Shown: piece after piece, positions 7,858 to 15,793 of the stretch
Layout: the number at the start of each line of letters is the position of its first letter
Numbering within the stretch: the stretch's first letter is position 1
Origin: a virus
DNA length: 47,986 nt
IMG/VR virus record: IMGVR_UViG_3300044998_000596
Coordinates: 1-47,986 of that record
Direction: 5' to 3' (one strand)
Made by a program: the position numbers and the translations under genes
Notes under the pieces: model-generated
Database searches by the model: none
Told to the model about the DNA's origin: nothing
What the model saw: the letters and a program-made list of their open reading frames with translations, nothing else

Positions 7858-8664
7858 ATGGACGAAAGATTACTTTTAGCTAAGGCAGACATTGAAAAGA
7901 AACTGGCAGTTTTCCAGGATCGAAATTTTACTTTCGATGAAGACAGCCACACATACAGGTACGACAATACCAAATATGACTCTGTAACCACTTTCTTGAA
8001 AAATTTCAAGGTACCTTTTGATAGAGAATACTGGTCTAAAAGGAAGGCTGACGAAAGAGGTGTTGATGTTTCTGTAGTTCTTAACGAATGGCAAGAAAAG
8101 GCAAACGGAGCCACCAGTTTAGGAACAAAGGTCCATAAATTCATAGAGGATTTTTGGAGTGGGAATTCGCCGGAAATGCCATCTGACGAAAATCTGCTTG
8201 AAAGGATAGAGAAGTTCATGGACATCTATAACAGAAAACTCCATGTTCTAATGCCTTTGAAATCTGAACTGAAAATATTTTCTAGAAGATGGAGATTAGC
8301 AGGAACGATAGATCAGCCTTTTTTATTCTGGTCTTCTGAACAGGAAAGGCCTTTCCTTATAATTGGTGATTGGAAAACCAATGGTGAATTTAGACATGAT
8401 GAGCATCCTAAGGGGAGATATAAAAAACTTCTAAGACCTTTTGCCCATCTTTATGAAAACCACCATAATGAATATTCGATTCAAATAAGTCTTTATCGTT
8501 TGATTTTGGAGGAAGAAGCTAACATAGAAACACAAGATGGATTTCTGTGCCATATAGGTCCAGAAGGACCTGCAAAGATTTATCGAACCAAAGATCTTCG
8601 TGAGCCTTTAAAGGCTTTCCTAAATCACAACAGAACCGAATTTGATATTTTTAGCATAGACTAA
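7858..8664 (+). CDS. PD-(D/E)XK exonuclease, RecB/Cas4-like
   Basis: Predicted metal-dependent DNA nuclease of 268 residues. The N-terminal part has a YDSVTTFLKNF motif often found in phage PD-(D/E)XK proteins, and a GTKVHKFIEDFW helix with the conserved His. The catalytic core shows GTIDQ (Asp 152) and a second strand with GDWKTN (Asp 171, Lys 173). The later helix YSIQISLYRLILEE fits the QxxxY motif of the RecB/Cas4 group. It probably acts in DNA processing or recombination. There are no Cas genes nearby, so a CRISPR role is not supported. Confidence 0.82.
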   Translation: MDERLLLAKADIEKKLAVFQDRNFTFDEDSHTYRYDNTKYDSVTTFLKNFKVPFDREYWSKRKADERGVDVSVVLNEWQEKANGATSLGTKVHKFIEDFWSGNSPEMPSDENLLERIEKFMDIYNRKLHVLMPLKSELKIFSRRWRLAGTIDQPFLFWSSEQERPFLIIGDWKTNGEFRHDEHPKGRYKKLLRPFAHLYENHHNEYSIQISLYRLILEEEANIETQDGFLCHIGPEGPAKIYRTKDLREPLKAFLNHNRTEFDIFSID

Positions 8665-8711
8665 GAAACAAAATCAACTATTCAATCTAAAAAAAGAAAA
8701 AAGAAAAAATC

Positions 8712-9236
8712 ATGTCAAATTCTAAAGGAAAAAATTTACAGGAATCAGCAGGTCCTGGTGCATCGCAAGAAATCGATTTTGCTGTAATGAACGAAGAATC
8801 TAATCTTATCATAGATCAAGAACTTGTTGATTCTTTACAACAAACAATAAAGTCAAAAAAAGAAGAGATTCAAACTAAGGTCTATGCAATCGCTTTCAGC
8901 GAGGATCTTTTAAAAAGATACGAGAATTTCGTTACTCATGAAGCAGAGTGGAATTCAACAGAAGCTTTAGGTGTAAAGGAAATCAGCAAACAGATCCAAA
9001 AGATCAAAAAGGATGGAGTGAAGAACCAAGTAATTTATATGTCTGCCCTCCACTTAGAAGCCAGCCATTATTTCATTTCTAAATCTAAAGGAAAGGGCTT
9101 AGAATCAGCTGAAAATTTCCTAGAACTTTACAAACCTTTCGATAAAGCCTTAAGTGATGCCAAAAAAGATGCGGCAGAAATTAAGGATCTAGAAAAACAA
9201 CTTGCAGCTGCTATGCAAGGAGTTTCTTTAGGATAA
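8712..9236 (+). CDS. Unknown helical protein
   Basis: A 174-residue protein I do not recognise. It is soluble, highly charged and largely helical, with a disordered Gly/Ser start (to about residue 20) and a possible coiled coil near the C-terminus (SDAKKDAAEIKDLEKQLAAA). The leader is extremely A-rich (8689-8711) and has no clear Shine-Dalgarno. It stands alone between the nuclease gene and a strong terminator, and I see no convincing promoter of its own, so it is probably the last gene of the 6151 operon. Confidence 0.75.
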   Translation: MSNSKGKNLQESAGPGASQEIDFAVMNEESNLIIDQELVDSLQQTIKSKKEEIQTKVYAIAFSEDLLKRYENFVTHEAEWNSTEALGVKEISKQIQKIKKDGVKNQVIYMSALHLEASHYFISKSKGKGLESAENFLELYKPFDKALSDAKKDAAEIKDLEKQLAAAMQGVSLG

Positions 9237-9255
9237 TGCTCAATCATTTATTTAG

Positions 9256-9283
9256 AAAACCAGCTAATGTGCTGGTTTTTTTT
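9256..9283 (+). terminator. Rho-independent terminator
   Basis: Nine-bp stem AAAACCAGC (9256-9264) with GCTGGTTTT (9271-9279), six-base loop TAATGT, and eight consecutive T. It closes the operon starting at 6151. Confidence 0.9.
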
Positions 9284-9298
9284 GTGATCTTTAATTTC

Positions 9299-9307
9299 GA
9301 TATATAA
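9299..9307 (+). promoter_or_regulatory. Candidate late promoter (GATATATAA)
   Basis: TTTCGATATATAATG lies right after the terminator and its core ends 21 nt before the ATG at 9329. The TTCGATATATAA context is repeated before the prohead protease gene at 29820. Confidence 0.6.
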
Positions 9308-9328
9308 TGAAACTAAAAATAAGTAAGT

Positions 9329-9637
9329 ATGAAACAGCTACAAAAAATCAAGGAGTATTCTTGGGCTATTACCCTAATTTTAGGGATTCTATTATTCTTT
9401 AAACAGTGTGGGGTAAGCAGTGACCTAGAGAAAATCCAAAAGAACATGAAGACTATAACATCTAATGTTGATTCACTTCAAAAGGAGCAAACCTCTAAGA
9501 CTGAAATTAAGCAAATGATGAATGAGGTTATGTTCGATTTCCTGATATATGAGGATGACTTCGATAAGGGTAAATCTTCTCTTTCTGATATAAAGTCTAA
9601 AATAAAACCTGCTGCTGATGCAAACAGCGAAAAGTAA
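9329..9637 (+). CDS. Small membrane protein with coiled-coil tail
   Basis: A 102-residue protein with a short charged N-terminus, one hydrophobic segment at about 11-24 (SWAITLILGILLFF), then a charged helical region (about 32-62) likely to form a coiled coil. A Cys at 27 follows the membrane segment, but the preceding FKQ does not fit a lipobox, so a lipoprotein is not supported. It overlaps the next membrane gene by 20 nt, suggesting translational coupling. Topology resembles small phage envelope or lysis accessory proteins, but no family is recognised. Confidence 0.65.
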   Translation: MKQLQKIKEYSWAITLILGILLFFKQCGVSSDLEKIQKNMKTITSNVDSLQKEQTSKTEIKQMMNEVMFDFLIYEDDFDKGKSSLSDIKSKIKPAADANSEK

Positions 9638-10301
9638 ACTAGTTAACGCTTTTATAATAAGTACCTTCGTAGGGCTATATTTAATAGTTTCGGTCATATC
9701 GACCATTCACGTTATCGAGTTCTTTGAATTATCGAATCCTAGATGGTTGGCCATTTCCTTAGCTTTGGCTTTTGAGATTGGTGCTGCAGCTTCTTTAGCA
9801 TCACTGATAGTTCTGGATAAGATGAACAAATTCCTAGTGTGGATGCTTTTCATCGTTTTAACGTGTATGCAAGCAATGGGAAACACCTATTATGCTTATA
9901 CTCATATTCATAACTTTCAGTCGTGGAGCGAGCTATTTGGACTTATAGAAGAGGATATAATTTACCAGAAGAGACTTCTTTCTATAATCAGTGGAGCTAT
10001 TCTACCTTTAGTATCTTTGGGGTTCATTAAATCTTTGGTTGATTACATAAAACCAGAAGAGGAGAAAGAAGTACAGGCAGAAGATATAATACTCGATCTT
10101 AAGAAAGAAGCTGAGAGTCTAAACGTCGATACTGCTGAGGTAGAAAAAGATGTAGTTCAAGAAGAGATTCAGAACGAGCCAGTTCAATCGGTTAATGAAC
10201 AGGATATACCATCGGAACCTATTGGTGAGGTGATTGAATCAGTCAACAGGCATAAAAGCGGTTACATTCCAACCGATTTAGATCCCACTAAAATAATATA
10301 A
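9618..10301 (+). CDS. Four-pass membrane protein of unknown function
   Basis: A 227-residue protein with four hydrophobic segments at about 8-30, 44-66, 73-95 and 120-142, followed by a long acidic cytoplasmic-type tail (about 145-227) rich in Glu and Val. The start ATG lies inside the previous gene. The four-helix plus acidic tail layout does not match a phage holin I can name. It may form a membrane complex with the single-pass protein upstream. The last residues (SGYIPTDLDPTKII) look like a short peptide-binding or docking tail, but this is speculation. Confidence 0.7.
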   Translation: MQTAKSKLVNAFIISTFVGLYLIVSVISTIHVIEFFELSNPRWLAISLALAFEIGAAASLASLIVLDKMNKFLVWMLFIVLTCMQAMGNTYYAYTHIHNFQSWSELFGLIEEDIIYQKRLLSIISGAILPLVSLGFIKSLVDYIKPEEEKEVQAEDIILDLKKEAESLNVDTAEVEKDVVQEEIQNEPVQSVNEQDIPSEPIGEVIESVNRHKSGYIPTDLDPTKII

Positions 10302-10307
10302 ACCTAA

Positions 10308-10982
10308 GTGTCAGATAACAATAACTTAAATTTTGAAGGTGGATCAGCTTTTAACTCAAGCGGAGATATTCTCCCTGGGGGTTCTGCCGGGTATCCTTTA
10401 AATCCAATGCAAGGTGTAACGGGTCCTCAGGAATTTATCACCAAATACACGAACATAGCACTCACTAAGGATACCTTACAAAGGGTAGATGCTACTTTTA
10501 AAGAGTTCAACGAACAACCGGAAATCAAATTTATTAAGGAGTCTTTTGATGTTATACAAAAGGCTGACACATTGGATTATTTAGATGTGGCAGATTTTTT
10601 TCATCCACTTCAATCTTTTTCTGATTTCCAAAAACAAACCTTTGTGATAGGCCCAAGAAATTCTGTTAATTTAGATCCTTCTGGATTTGAAGGTACGTCT
10701 GGTGAATCCTCTATGTTAATCGCTAGAGCATATTATCTCCCAGAAACCCCAGCAGATCAAAAGATTTTATTCTGGGATTATAAGGGAATAGGACGTAACA
10801 CCATGGGTCAGTTTATGATCTTAACAGGAGCCATAAAAGAAGACACTCATTGGAAGGGATGGGATTTAGATCCATTTTCAACTTATGTCCACACTGGTGA
10901 TGCAGACTCTTCACAGGGGGGATTCATCTTTACGAATCCAACCGATAACAACGTGAAGCTAACAATAATAACAGCAAACTAA
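10308..10982 (+). CDS. Probable virion protein, paralogue of the next gene
   Basis: A 224-residue protein starting with GTG, 6 nt after the previous stop. The N-terminus (1-40) is Gly/Ser-rich and disordered. The C-terminal ~70 residues align by eye with the C-terminal half of the next gene: W-x-Y-x-G, five or six residues, G-x-x-M-x-L-(T/S)-G, then GW, GG-(F/I)-(I/V)-F-x-N and VKL-x-I. This is a beta-rich domain, probably a beta-sandwich of the kind used in decoration or baseplate proteins. I do not recognise a named family. It sits between membrane proteins and a large structural-looking gene. Confidence 0.65.
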   Translation: MSDNNNLNFEGGSAFNSSGDILPGGSAGYPLNPMQGVTGPQEFITKYTNIALTKDTLQRVDATFKEFNEQPEIKFIKESFDVIQKADTLDYLDVADFFHPLQSFSDFQKQTFVIGPRNSVNLDPSGFEGTSGESSMLIARAYYLPETPADQKILFWDYKGIGRNTMGQFMILTGAIKEDTHWKGWDLDPFSTYVHTGDADSSQGGFIFTNPTDNNVKLTIITAN

Positions 10983-10984
10983 AA

Positions 10985-11467
10985 ATGGCAACAAAACCAG
11001 TAACATGTCCATATGACGAAGGAACGGGATTTAGATTTCATAGAGGTAATCTAGTTTTAGATGAGGGTGGTAGCAAATTACCAGTTTATCTGGAATTGAG
11101 TGATATGTTCCAGGAAACTCCTGCTTTTAGTAAAAGTAGGGTCTTTTTAAAGGCTAACAAGTGTTTCCTTTTAAGCCAAACCAACGTTGGAGACGAAGAC
11201 GGCTACGTCTCATTTATTGCTGTAAAGGCAACATACCCAGCATCTACTGTTGAATCTAAGAAGTACATAGAGTGGACTTATATGGGAAATACTTACTATA
11301 TGGGTGAACTTATGGTTCTTTCTGGTAAGAAACTCTCCTCTACCGATTCTGTCTACGAGGGATGGCTTCTATCTAAACCAGGTGTTTATTCACAGCTAGG
11401 TGGCATCGTTTTCTGTAATACGCATCCCGACATAGATGTGAAGCTAGAGATTTTGGTGTGTAAGTAA
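10985..11467 (+). CDS. Probable virion protein, paralogue of the previous gene
   Basis: A 160-residue, beta-rich protein. From about residue 95 it has the pattern shared with the gene before it: EWTYMGNTYYMGELMVLSGK, a GW, a GGIVFCN strand and VKLEILVCK at the end. It lacks the long disordered N-terminus of its partner. It starts 2 nt after the previous stop, so the pair is co-translated. A role as decoration, fibre or baseplate component is inferred only from fold style and the virion-gene context. Confidence 0.65.
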   Translation: MATKPVTCPYDEGTGFRFHRGNLVLDEGGSKLPVYLELSDMFQETPAFSKSRVFLKANKCFLLSQTNVGDEDGYVSFIAVKATYPASTVESKKYIEWTYMGNTYYMGELMVLSGKKLSSTDSVYEGWLLSKPGVYSQLGGIVFCNTHPDIDVKLEILVCK

Positions 11468-11521
11468 AGAAAAAGAGTCTTTTCGTTAAATATATAGTGA
11501 AAAGTTTCCATCCTCTAATAG

Positions 11522-11530
11522 GATATATAA
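11522..11530 (+). promoter_or_regulatory. Candidate late promoter (GATATATAA)
   Basis: AGGATATATAAAAAGAATAA ends 22 nt before the ATG of the 849-residue protein. A second AT-rich element, AAATATATAG, lies about 35 nt upstream of it. Confidence 0.6.
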
Positions 11531-11552
11531 AAAGAATAAAAAAACTAAGACC

Positions 11553-14102
11553 ATGGATTTCATAAACCAAGTAAAAAAATTAAAAGAGCTAACAAAATCA
11601 CCAGAAGTTAGACAAATCTGTGAAAACTATCTCAACGGATCCAACGAGGTATCTAAAGAACAAATTGAAACAGTTCTTAATGAGCAAGCTACACCAGAAA
11701 TAAAAAGTCACTGGGATTCTATCGCTCAAGAGCAATTAAATGCTTCCAAGAAGGCTGCTCAAGCCCTTATGGAATCTTGGGGAGGATTCGGTAACAAAGC
11801 TTCAAATGCTGGTTCATATGCAAACAAACCTGAAACTCAACAAGATACAACTGCGTTAATGGAAAATCTTAATTCCATCACATCAGCAGATGAAAACGCT
11901 AAATCTTTTGTTGAAGCTCAGAATCTAAGAAATCTAGGAATTCTAGAATCGATCAACAAGATTAAAGGACTTTCTATTTCTGAATACCCTAAGGTAAAAA
12001 TTGTTTGCGAGCAATACGCTAATCTTATAACAAACAAAAGCGTTCCTGAGTTTGCTTTATTGAATTCTTTCATAGCAGAATTAGAATCGTTCAAATGGGA
12101 CGTTTCGGTTTTACCTATACTAGATACTCTTAAAGAGAAATCTAAAACTTTCTCTAGAGAGATTGAGGTAGCTAAAGTTATTGAATCAATCAGAAACAGT
12201 GGATCAAATTCTTTCTACTCTGATCTTTCTGAATCTTTAAATTCTTGGTTAATCTCAGAAAACAAATCATCTGGATTACTTGCTAAAGAAATCGGCAAAT
12301 GGTCTTTCAATCCAGTAGTTAGAAACCTTATTAACTTCTTGAATGTTAATGAAGCTGAGAACTCTATGAAATTAGAGCTTCCTATAAAAGCTCAAAACGA
12401 GTCAAGCGTTTCAAGAATATTCTCTCCTATACTAATTGAGGGTGAGGTTACTCTCTTCACTGCAGGTAAAAGCATTTTCCAAATCAAGGAAAATGAAATC
12501 AAAAGATTAAGTGAAAAGGAATTAAGAAACGTTCCTGGCGAATACCTTAACTTAGTTAACACTTGCCTTAAGCCACACGTGAAAATCTCAGAAAGTGGTA
12601 TTGCAATTAGATTGGGTAAGAAAAGCGTTTCTTTAATCGAAGAAAACGAAAACGTGTCAGTTTATTTAGGTAAATCTAGACTTAACTTCAGATCAGTAGG
12701 TGAACTTGCTAAAATCCTAGGATTGGAATCTGGTAATCACTTCGGAGTAAATGAATCAGAAGTGGTTGGAGACATTATTAACTTGTATTCAAACTTTAAG
12801 AATATAGTAGAACTTGATTTTGCTAAGAACATTACTTCTAATATCTATGAAGGTGTTGCAGTAAACCTTATTAAATGGAACGACACTATTTACTTACAAA
12901 GAATGAACGAGTCGATGAGAGAAAATTCAATCTATAAGGTGAATGGATCTCAGGCCGTTAAGATGGTTAAGGATTTCTTAAGATACGACATATCAGAAGG
13001 ATTAACAGAGTTTTTAGATGGAGAACAAAAGGTTAAATCTATCATGGTAAACGATAGAACTAAAGTTTTAGAGAACATCTCTAAAGTTGAAAGTGAAATC
13101 GTTAAAATCGAAAGCTTAATGGAGAGTAATCCGTTATATGCTGCTTCCAAGGAGATTAAATCTGCACACAACTTGTTAACTAACGAATTATCAGTTCTTA
13201 GAGAAAAATGGAATCAAATCAATTTAGAAATCACTAAGATTGAATCTGAGCCTTCGTTAGAGAATGTGTTATCAGAGGATGAACAATTCACAATAGGTGA
13301 TTACGTAAAGATTAAAGAATCTGGAGAAACCGGTAAGATCATTTCAGTAGATGGTAGCTCGGGAAGATATACAGTTCTTATGGATAATGGAAAAACTTCG
13401 GATTTCATGGTTAATGAAATCACTGACTTAGAAGAAGCATTATCACAAGCTGCTGAGAAAAATGCAGAAGATGCAGGTGAAGATAAAGGAGAAGAAGAAG
13501 GTTCGGAAGAAATGAAAGAATCTAACAACTTGAATAAATCTGAACTTAGTGTTGAAGAACAAAAAGGTCTATTAAAGACTTTCTCTGACGGCCACTCTTT
13601 CTCAAAGGCTCCTGGAAGTGAGAATGAGAAAATCGAAATGGAACTTGACAGTTTACATGGTTACAATGTAACAATGAACGAGAAGGACGAAGCTAAAGCT
13701 CCTGGCGATAGCAAAATGACTTCAGGCAAGGATATGAACAAGAAAAACCTAGAAAAAGCTCCTGGATCTAATAAGAAAGAAAAGGGTAAAGTTGAAGGTG
13801 AGGATTTACTTGATGATAATGCACCTGAAACAAAAGATAAGACAGATTTCAAAGGAAAGGACGCAGAAAATTCTAAATACGAAATAGGATACAACATCAG
13901 AGAGGGAAAGGCAGAAAATGAAGGTGAGATGGTAGAAGCTCCTGAAGGTGGTAAACCTGCTAAAGAAACTGAAGCTAAAGGAAACATTGAAAAATTAATG
14001 GATTTAGCTGAAGCTCCAGGAAAAGAAGGTGACATCGACTTCGAAGTTAACTCAGAAATGGGATACAACCTAAAAGAATCTGACGAAGTAAAAAAAAACT
14101 AA
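11553..14102 (+). CDS. Large probable virion protein with KOW-like domain and APG/GYN repeats
   Basis: An 849-residue protein I do not recognise. The N-terminal two thirds is helical and Ser/Asn/Glu-rich, starting MDFINQVKKLKELTKSPEVR with an LNE near residue 45 that could be a maturation cleavage site. A small SH3/KOW-like domain is seen at about 580-630 (QFTIGDYVKIKESGETGKII). The acidic C-terminal ~200 residues are low-complexity and carry repeated (K/E)APG units plus three HGYN/IGYN/MGYN motifs, each followed by a Met/Leu/Ile and an acidic residue. It has a late-type promoter and its own terminator. The frame ends in an A9 run and may be extended by a -1 shift. A head-internal or scaffold role is possible but unproven. 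Confidence 0.7.
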   Translation: MDFINQVKKLKELTKSPEVRQICENYLNGSNEVSKEQIETVLNEQATPEIKSHWDSIAQEQLNASKKAAQALMESWGGFGNKASNAGSYANKPETQQDTTALMENLNSITSADENAKSFVEAQNLRNLGILESINKIKGLSISEYPKVKIVCEQYANLITNKSVPEFALLNSFIAELESFKWDVSVLPILDTLKEKSKTFSREIEVAKVIESIRNSGSNSFYSDLSESLNSWLISENKSSGLLAKEIGKWSFNPVVRNLINFLNVNEAENSMKLELPIKAQNESSVSRIFSPILIEGEVTLFTAGKSIFQIKENEIKRLSEKELRNVPGEYLNLVNTCLKPHVKISESGIAIRLGKKSVSLIEENENVSVYLGKSRLNFRSVGELAKILGLESGNHFGVNESEVVGDIINLYSNFKNIVELDFAKNITSNIYEGVAVNLIKWNDTIYLQRMNESMRENSIYKVNGSQAVKMVKDFLRYDISEGLTEFLDGEQKVKSIMVNDRTKVLENISKVESEIVKIESLMESNPLYAASKEIKSAHNLLTNELSVLREKWNQINLEITKIESEPSLENVLSEDEQFTIGDYVKIKESGETGKIISVDGSSGRYTVLMDNGKTSDFMVNEITDLEEALSQAAEKNAEDAGEDKGEEEGSEEMKESNNLNKSELSVEEQKGLLKTFSDGHSFSKAPGSENEKIEMELDSLHGYNVTMNEKDEAKAPGDSKMTSGKDMNKKNLEKAPGSNKKEKGKVEGEDLLDDNAPETKDKTDFKGKDAENSKYEIGYNIREGKAENEGEMVEAPEGGKPAKETEAKGNIEKLMDLAEAPGKEGDIDFEVNSEMGYNLKESDEVKKN

Positions 14103-14126
14103 GTAGGAACTTCTATTTCGCTCCTA
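14090..14126 (+). promoter_or_regulatory. Candidate -1 slippage site (A9) with short downstream stem
   Basis: Nine consecutive A (14090-14098) lie just before the TAA of the 849-residue gene. A -1 ribosomal slip, or transcript slippage, would avoid the stop. A weak 5-bp stem TAGGA/TCCTA starts 6 nt downstream. An assembly error in the homopolymer is the main alternative. Confidence 0.45.
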
Positions 14127-14251
14127 AAGACAAAAATCAGAACTTACCTGGCCAAAAATTCGTAGATCCTCTAGAAGGAAGAATGAGTAAAGCACCAACA
14201 GGTAAAAGTGAGGAGAAACCGGAAGAAGATTCAAAAGAGGATTCTAAATAA
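14096..14251 (+). CDS. Possible frameshift extension of the 849-residue protein
   Basis: In the -1 frame the sequence stays open for 51 codons after the A9 run and reads KLSRNFYFAPKDKNQNLPG, then a segment containing KAPTG, with an acidic Lys/Glu/Asp tail before TAA. The KAPTG unit and acidic tail match the composition and repeats of the protein upstream, which argues that it is the same coding region. A separate small gene starting at ATG 14183 (22 codons) is possible but less attractive. A strong terminator follows directly. Confidence 0.5.
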   Translation, partial: KLSRNFYFAPKDKNQNLPGQKFVDPLEGRMSKAPTGKSEEKPEEDSKEDSK

Positions 14252-14263
14252 GAACAATATTAG

Positions 14264-14293
14264 AAAGAACGTAGGATCCCTACGTTCTTTTTT
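14264..14293 (+). terminator. Rho-independent terminator
   Basis: A perfect 12-bp stem, AAAGAACGTAGG with CCTACGTTCTTT, three-base loop ATC and following T. It ends the unit with the 849-residue protein. Confidence 0.92.
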
Positions 14294-14346
14294 GTTTGAA
14301 ATAAAATCCACCTTTTACGCTACAATTAGAAAAAATTAACCAATAA

Positions 14347-14706
14347 ATGGCAAAGGATTATGTAAGAAATAGCGATCTAATGATCGCTGTTGTAGAATCA
14401 AAAAAAGCTGGGAAGCTTACTCCTGATACCATTGCTATGTTTTCCTTGATGATACAAGGGATATCTAAGAAAATGGCCTATAAAGATCCAGAGGATAAAG
14501 AGGATTGTATGGCTTTTGCTATGGAAGACCTCTGTAAATATTGGGATAGATTTGATCCTGAAAAGTCGAATAATCCCTTTGCTTACTTTACTCAGATAGC
14601 AAAGAATGGATTTGCAAAAGGATGGAAGAAAATACACCCACCAAAAAGTCCTAAGACAATACCATTCAGTCACATAACAGGTGACGACAATAGTTACAAT
14701 ATTTAA
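14347..14706 (+). CDS. 55: Late-transcription sigma factor (gp55-like)
   Basis: Predicted phage late sigma factor, 119 residues (T4 gp55 is 185). The alignment by eye with T4 gp55 is good over the whole length: NSDLMIAVVESKK with the T4 NKELLQAI start, TIAMFSLMIQGISKKM with T4 TIGLAIMLIAEGLSKRF, a central CMAFAMEDLCKYWDRFD helix, and KSNNPFAYFTQIAKNGFAKG with T4 KNPHAYITQACFNAF. This is the region-2-like core that contacts polymerase and the -10 element. The C-terminal part that binds the sliding clamp in T4 is short or absent here. It probably recognises the GATATATA motifs in this window. Confidence 0.85.
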   Translation: MAKDYVRNSDLMIAVVESKKAGKLTPDTIAMFSLMIQGISKKMAYKDPEDKEDCMAFAMEDLCKYWDRFDPEKSNNPFAYFTQIAKNGFAKGWKKIHPPKSPKTIPFSHITGDDNSYNI

Positions 14707-14708
14707 GT

Positions 14709-15197
14709 ATGACTGATATTAAAAAAGTAAAACCTAATGGAGAATATAAATCTGGCCTGTACGAACCGCAGAATCCAGATAAGTACATAGGTGATATCCA
14801 TAATATTATTTTCAGATCGTCGTGGGAATATAGATTTTGTGTTTATTGTGACACAAACGAATCGATTCTTAAATGGAGTTCGGAACCGATAACTATTCCA
14901 TATTACAATCCTCTTGATAAAAAAGAGCACGATTACAATGTTGATTTCTATATCAAGGTACAGCAAGAGTCTGGAGAAGTTGCAGAATGGATAATTGAAA
15001 TAAAACCGGAAAGGCAACATCTACACAAGCCAGTTCTTGAAGGTGCAGTTACTGTACAAAAACTCAAAAGTTACAACAGAAACATGCAAATCTGGATTAC
15101 TAATCAAGCAAAATTCAAAGCTGCTAAACTTTGGGCTGAGAAAAGAGGTTTTAGATTTGGTGTGGTTGATGAAAATTTCCTCTTTAAAAGTAAATAA
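14709..15197 (+). CDS. 4: Head-completion nuclease (gp4-like)
   Basis: A T4 gp4-type protein of 162 residues, needed for head completion before tail joining; the family has a PD-(D/E)XK-like fold. Visible family features are YEPQNPDKYIGDIHNIIFRS at the start, SWEYRFCVYCDTNESILKWS, an IPYYNPLDKKEHDYNVDFYI strand with the likely catalytic Asp, and WIIEIKPE with the Glu-x-Lys. The length fits gp4 (150 residues). It starts 2 nt after the gp55 gene and overlaps the next gene by 1 nt. Confidence 0.85.
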   Translation: MTDIKKVKPNGEYKSGLYEPQNPDKYIGDIHNIIFRSSWEYRFCVYCDTNESILKWSSEPITIPYYNPLDKKEHDYNVDFYIKVQQESGEVAEWIIEIKPERQHLHKPVLEGAVTVQKLKSYNRNMQIWITNQAKFKAAKLWAEKRGFRFGVVDENFLFKSK

Positions 15198-15772
15198 TGA
15201 GATATTCAGAAAAAGTACTTGAGTATAAGGATTCATTCGAGAACCTGTCACAGGCTGTTAAATCTGTGGATCTTCTTTTCGACTCTAAATACTATCCTAA
15301 TTCAAAGGGAAATAGTACTTTTAAGCCTCCATTTTTACCTGGACAAATCTACAGTTTTTCCTACAAAACAACATCTAAACTATCTGATGAAAGAAAGTTC
15401 ATAAACAGAAATCCAGTGGTACTATGTACCGATTCATTTGATAATAAAGATGGACTCATATTAAAGGGAATAGACTTAATAACAGTTCCTCCTAATTTTA
15501 GGTTAGAGATATTAAAAAGAATCTACGATCAATTCATAAACGAACTAACTTCAGGTAGAACCCCACTACCTCTAAATGACAAAAATTTGAGTAGTTTTTT
15601 GAGCGGAACTGGATATCAACAATCAGTATTTGGTTTTAAGACATCTTTTTTCGGAGATGTTTATACTGTCTCTATTGAGGATTGGCCGAAGCTACCATAC
15701 CTCAGTAAATCCTTCATAGAGGGGATGAATCTGCAGGGGATATATACAGAGTATAAATCGAAATTAATCTAA
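15197..15772 (+). CDS. Unknown protein between gp4 and portal genes
   Basis: A 191-residue protein whose ATG overlaps the stop of gp4. It has an FLPGQIYSFSYKTTSK strand pair and an NRNPVVLCTD strand, then helical and Phe-rich segments. T4-like phages have head or tail assembly proteins with a similar 'PGxxYxFxY ... PLV' pattern, but I cannot name the family with confidence. It was compared from memory with T4 gp53, which also follows gene 4 in T4, and no similarity was seen. A late-type promoter for the portal genes lies inside its 3' end. Confidence 0.65.
   Translation: MRYSEKVLEYKDSFENLSQAVKSVDLLFDSKYYPNSKGNSTFKPPFLPGQIYSFSYKTTSKLSDERKFINRNPVVLCTDSFDNKDGLILKGIDLITVPPNFRLEILKRIYDQFINELTSGRTPLPLNDKNLSSFLSGTGYQQSVFGFKTSFFGDVYTVSIEDWPKLPYLSKSFIEGMNLQGIYTEYKSKLI
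15739..15747 (+). promoter_or_regulatory. Candidate late promoter inside the preceding gene (GATATATAC)
   Basis: GGGATATATACAGAGTA (15737-15753) lies 46 nt before the first portal ATG, within the end of the upstream coding region. The same 16 bases, GGGATATATACAGAGT, recur before the gene at 33679. Confidence 0.5.
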
Positions 15773-15793
15773 GCTTAAGCACTACAAAAAGAA

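Noticed and set aside
7858-8664. Cas4 of a CRISPR system
   Set aside because: The nuclease fold fits, but there are no Cas genes, no repeat array, and no clear Cys cluster.
9329-9637. Lipoprotein signal (Cys 27)
   Set aside because: Residues before the Cys (FKQ) do not fit a lipobox.
13661-14068. 135-codon minus-strand frame
   Set aside because: Antisense shadow of the APG-repeat region of the 849-residue gene.
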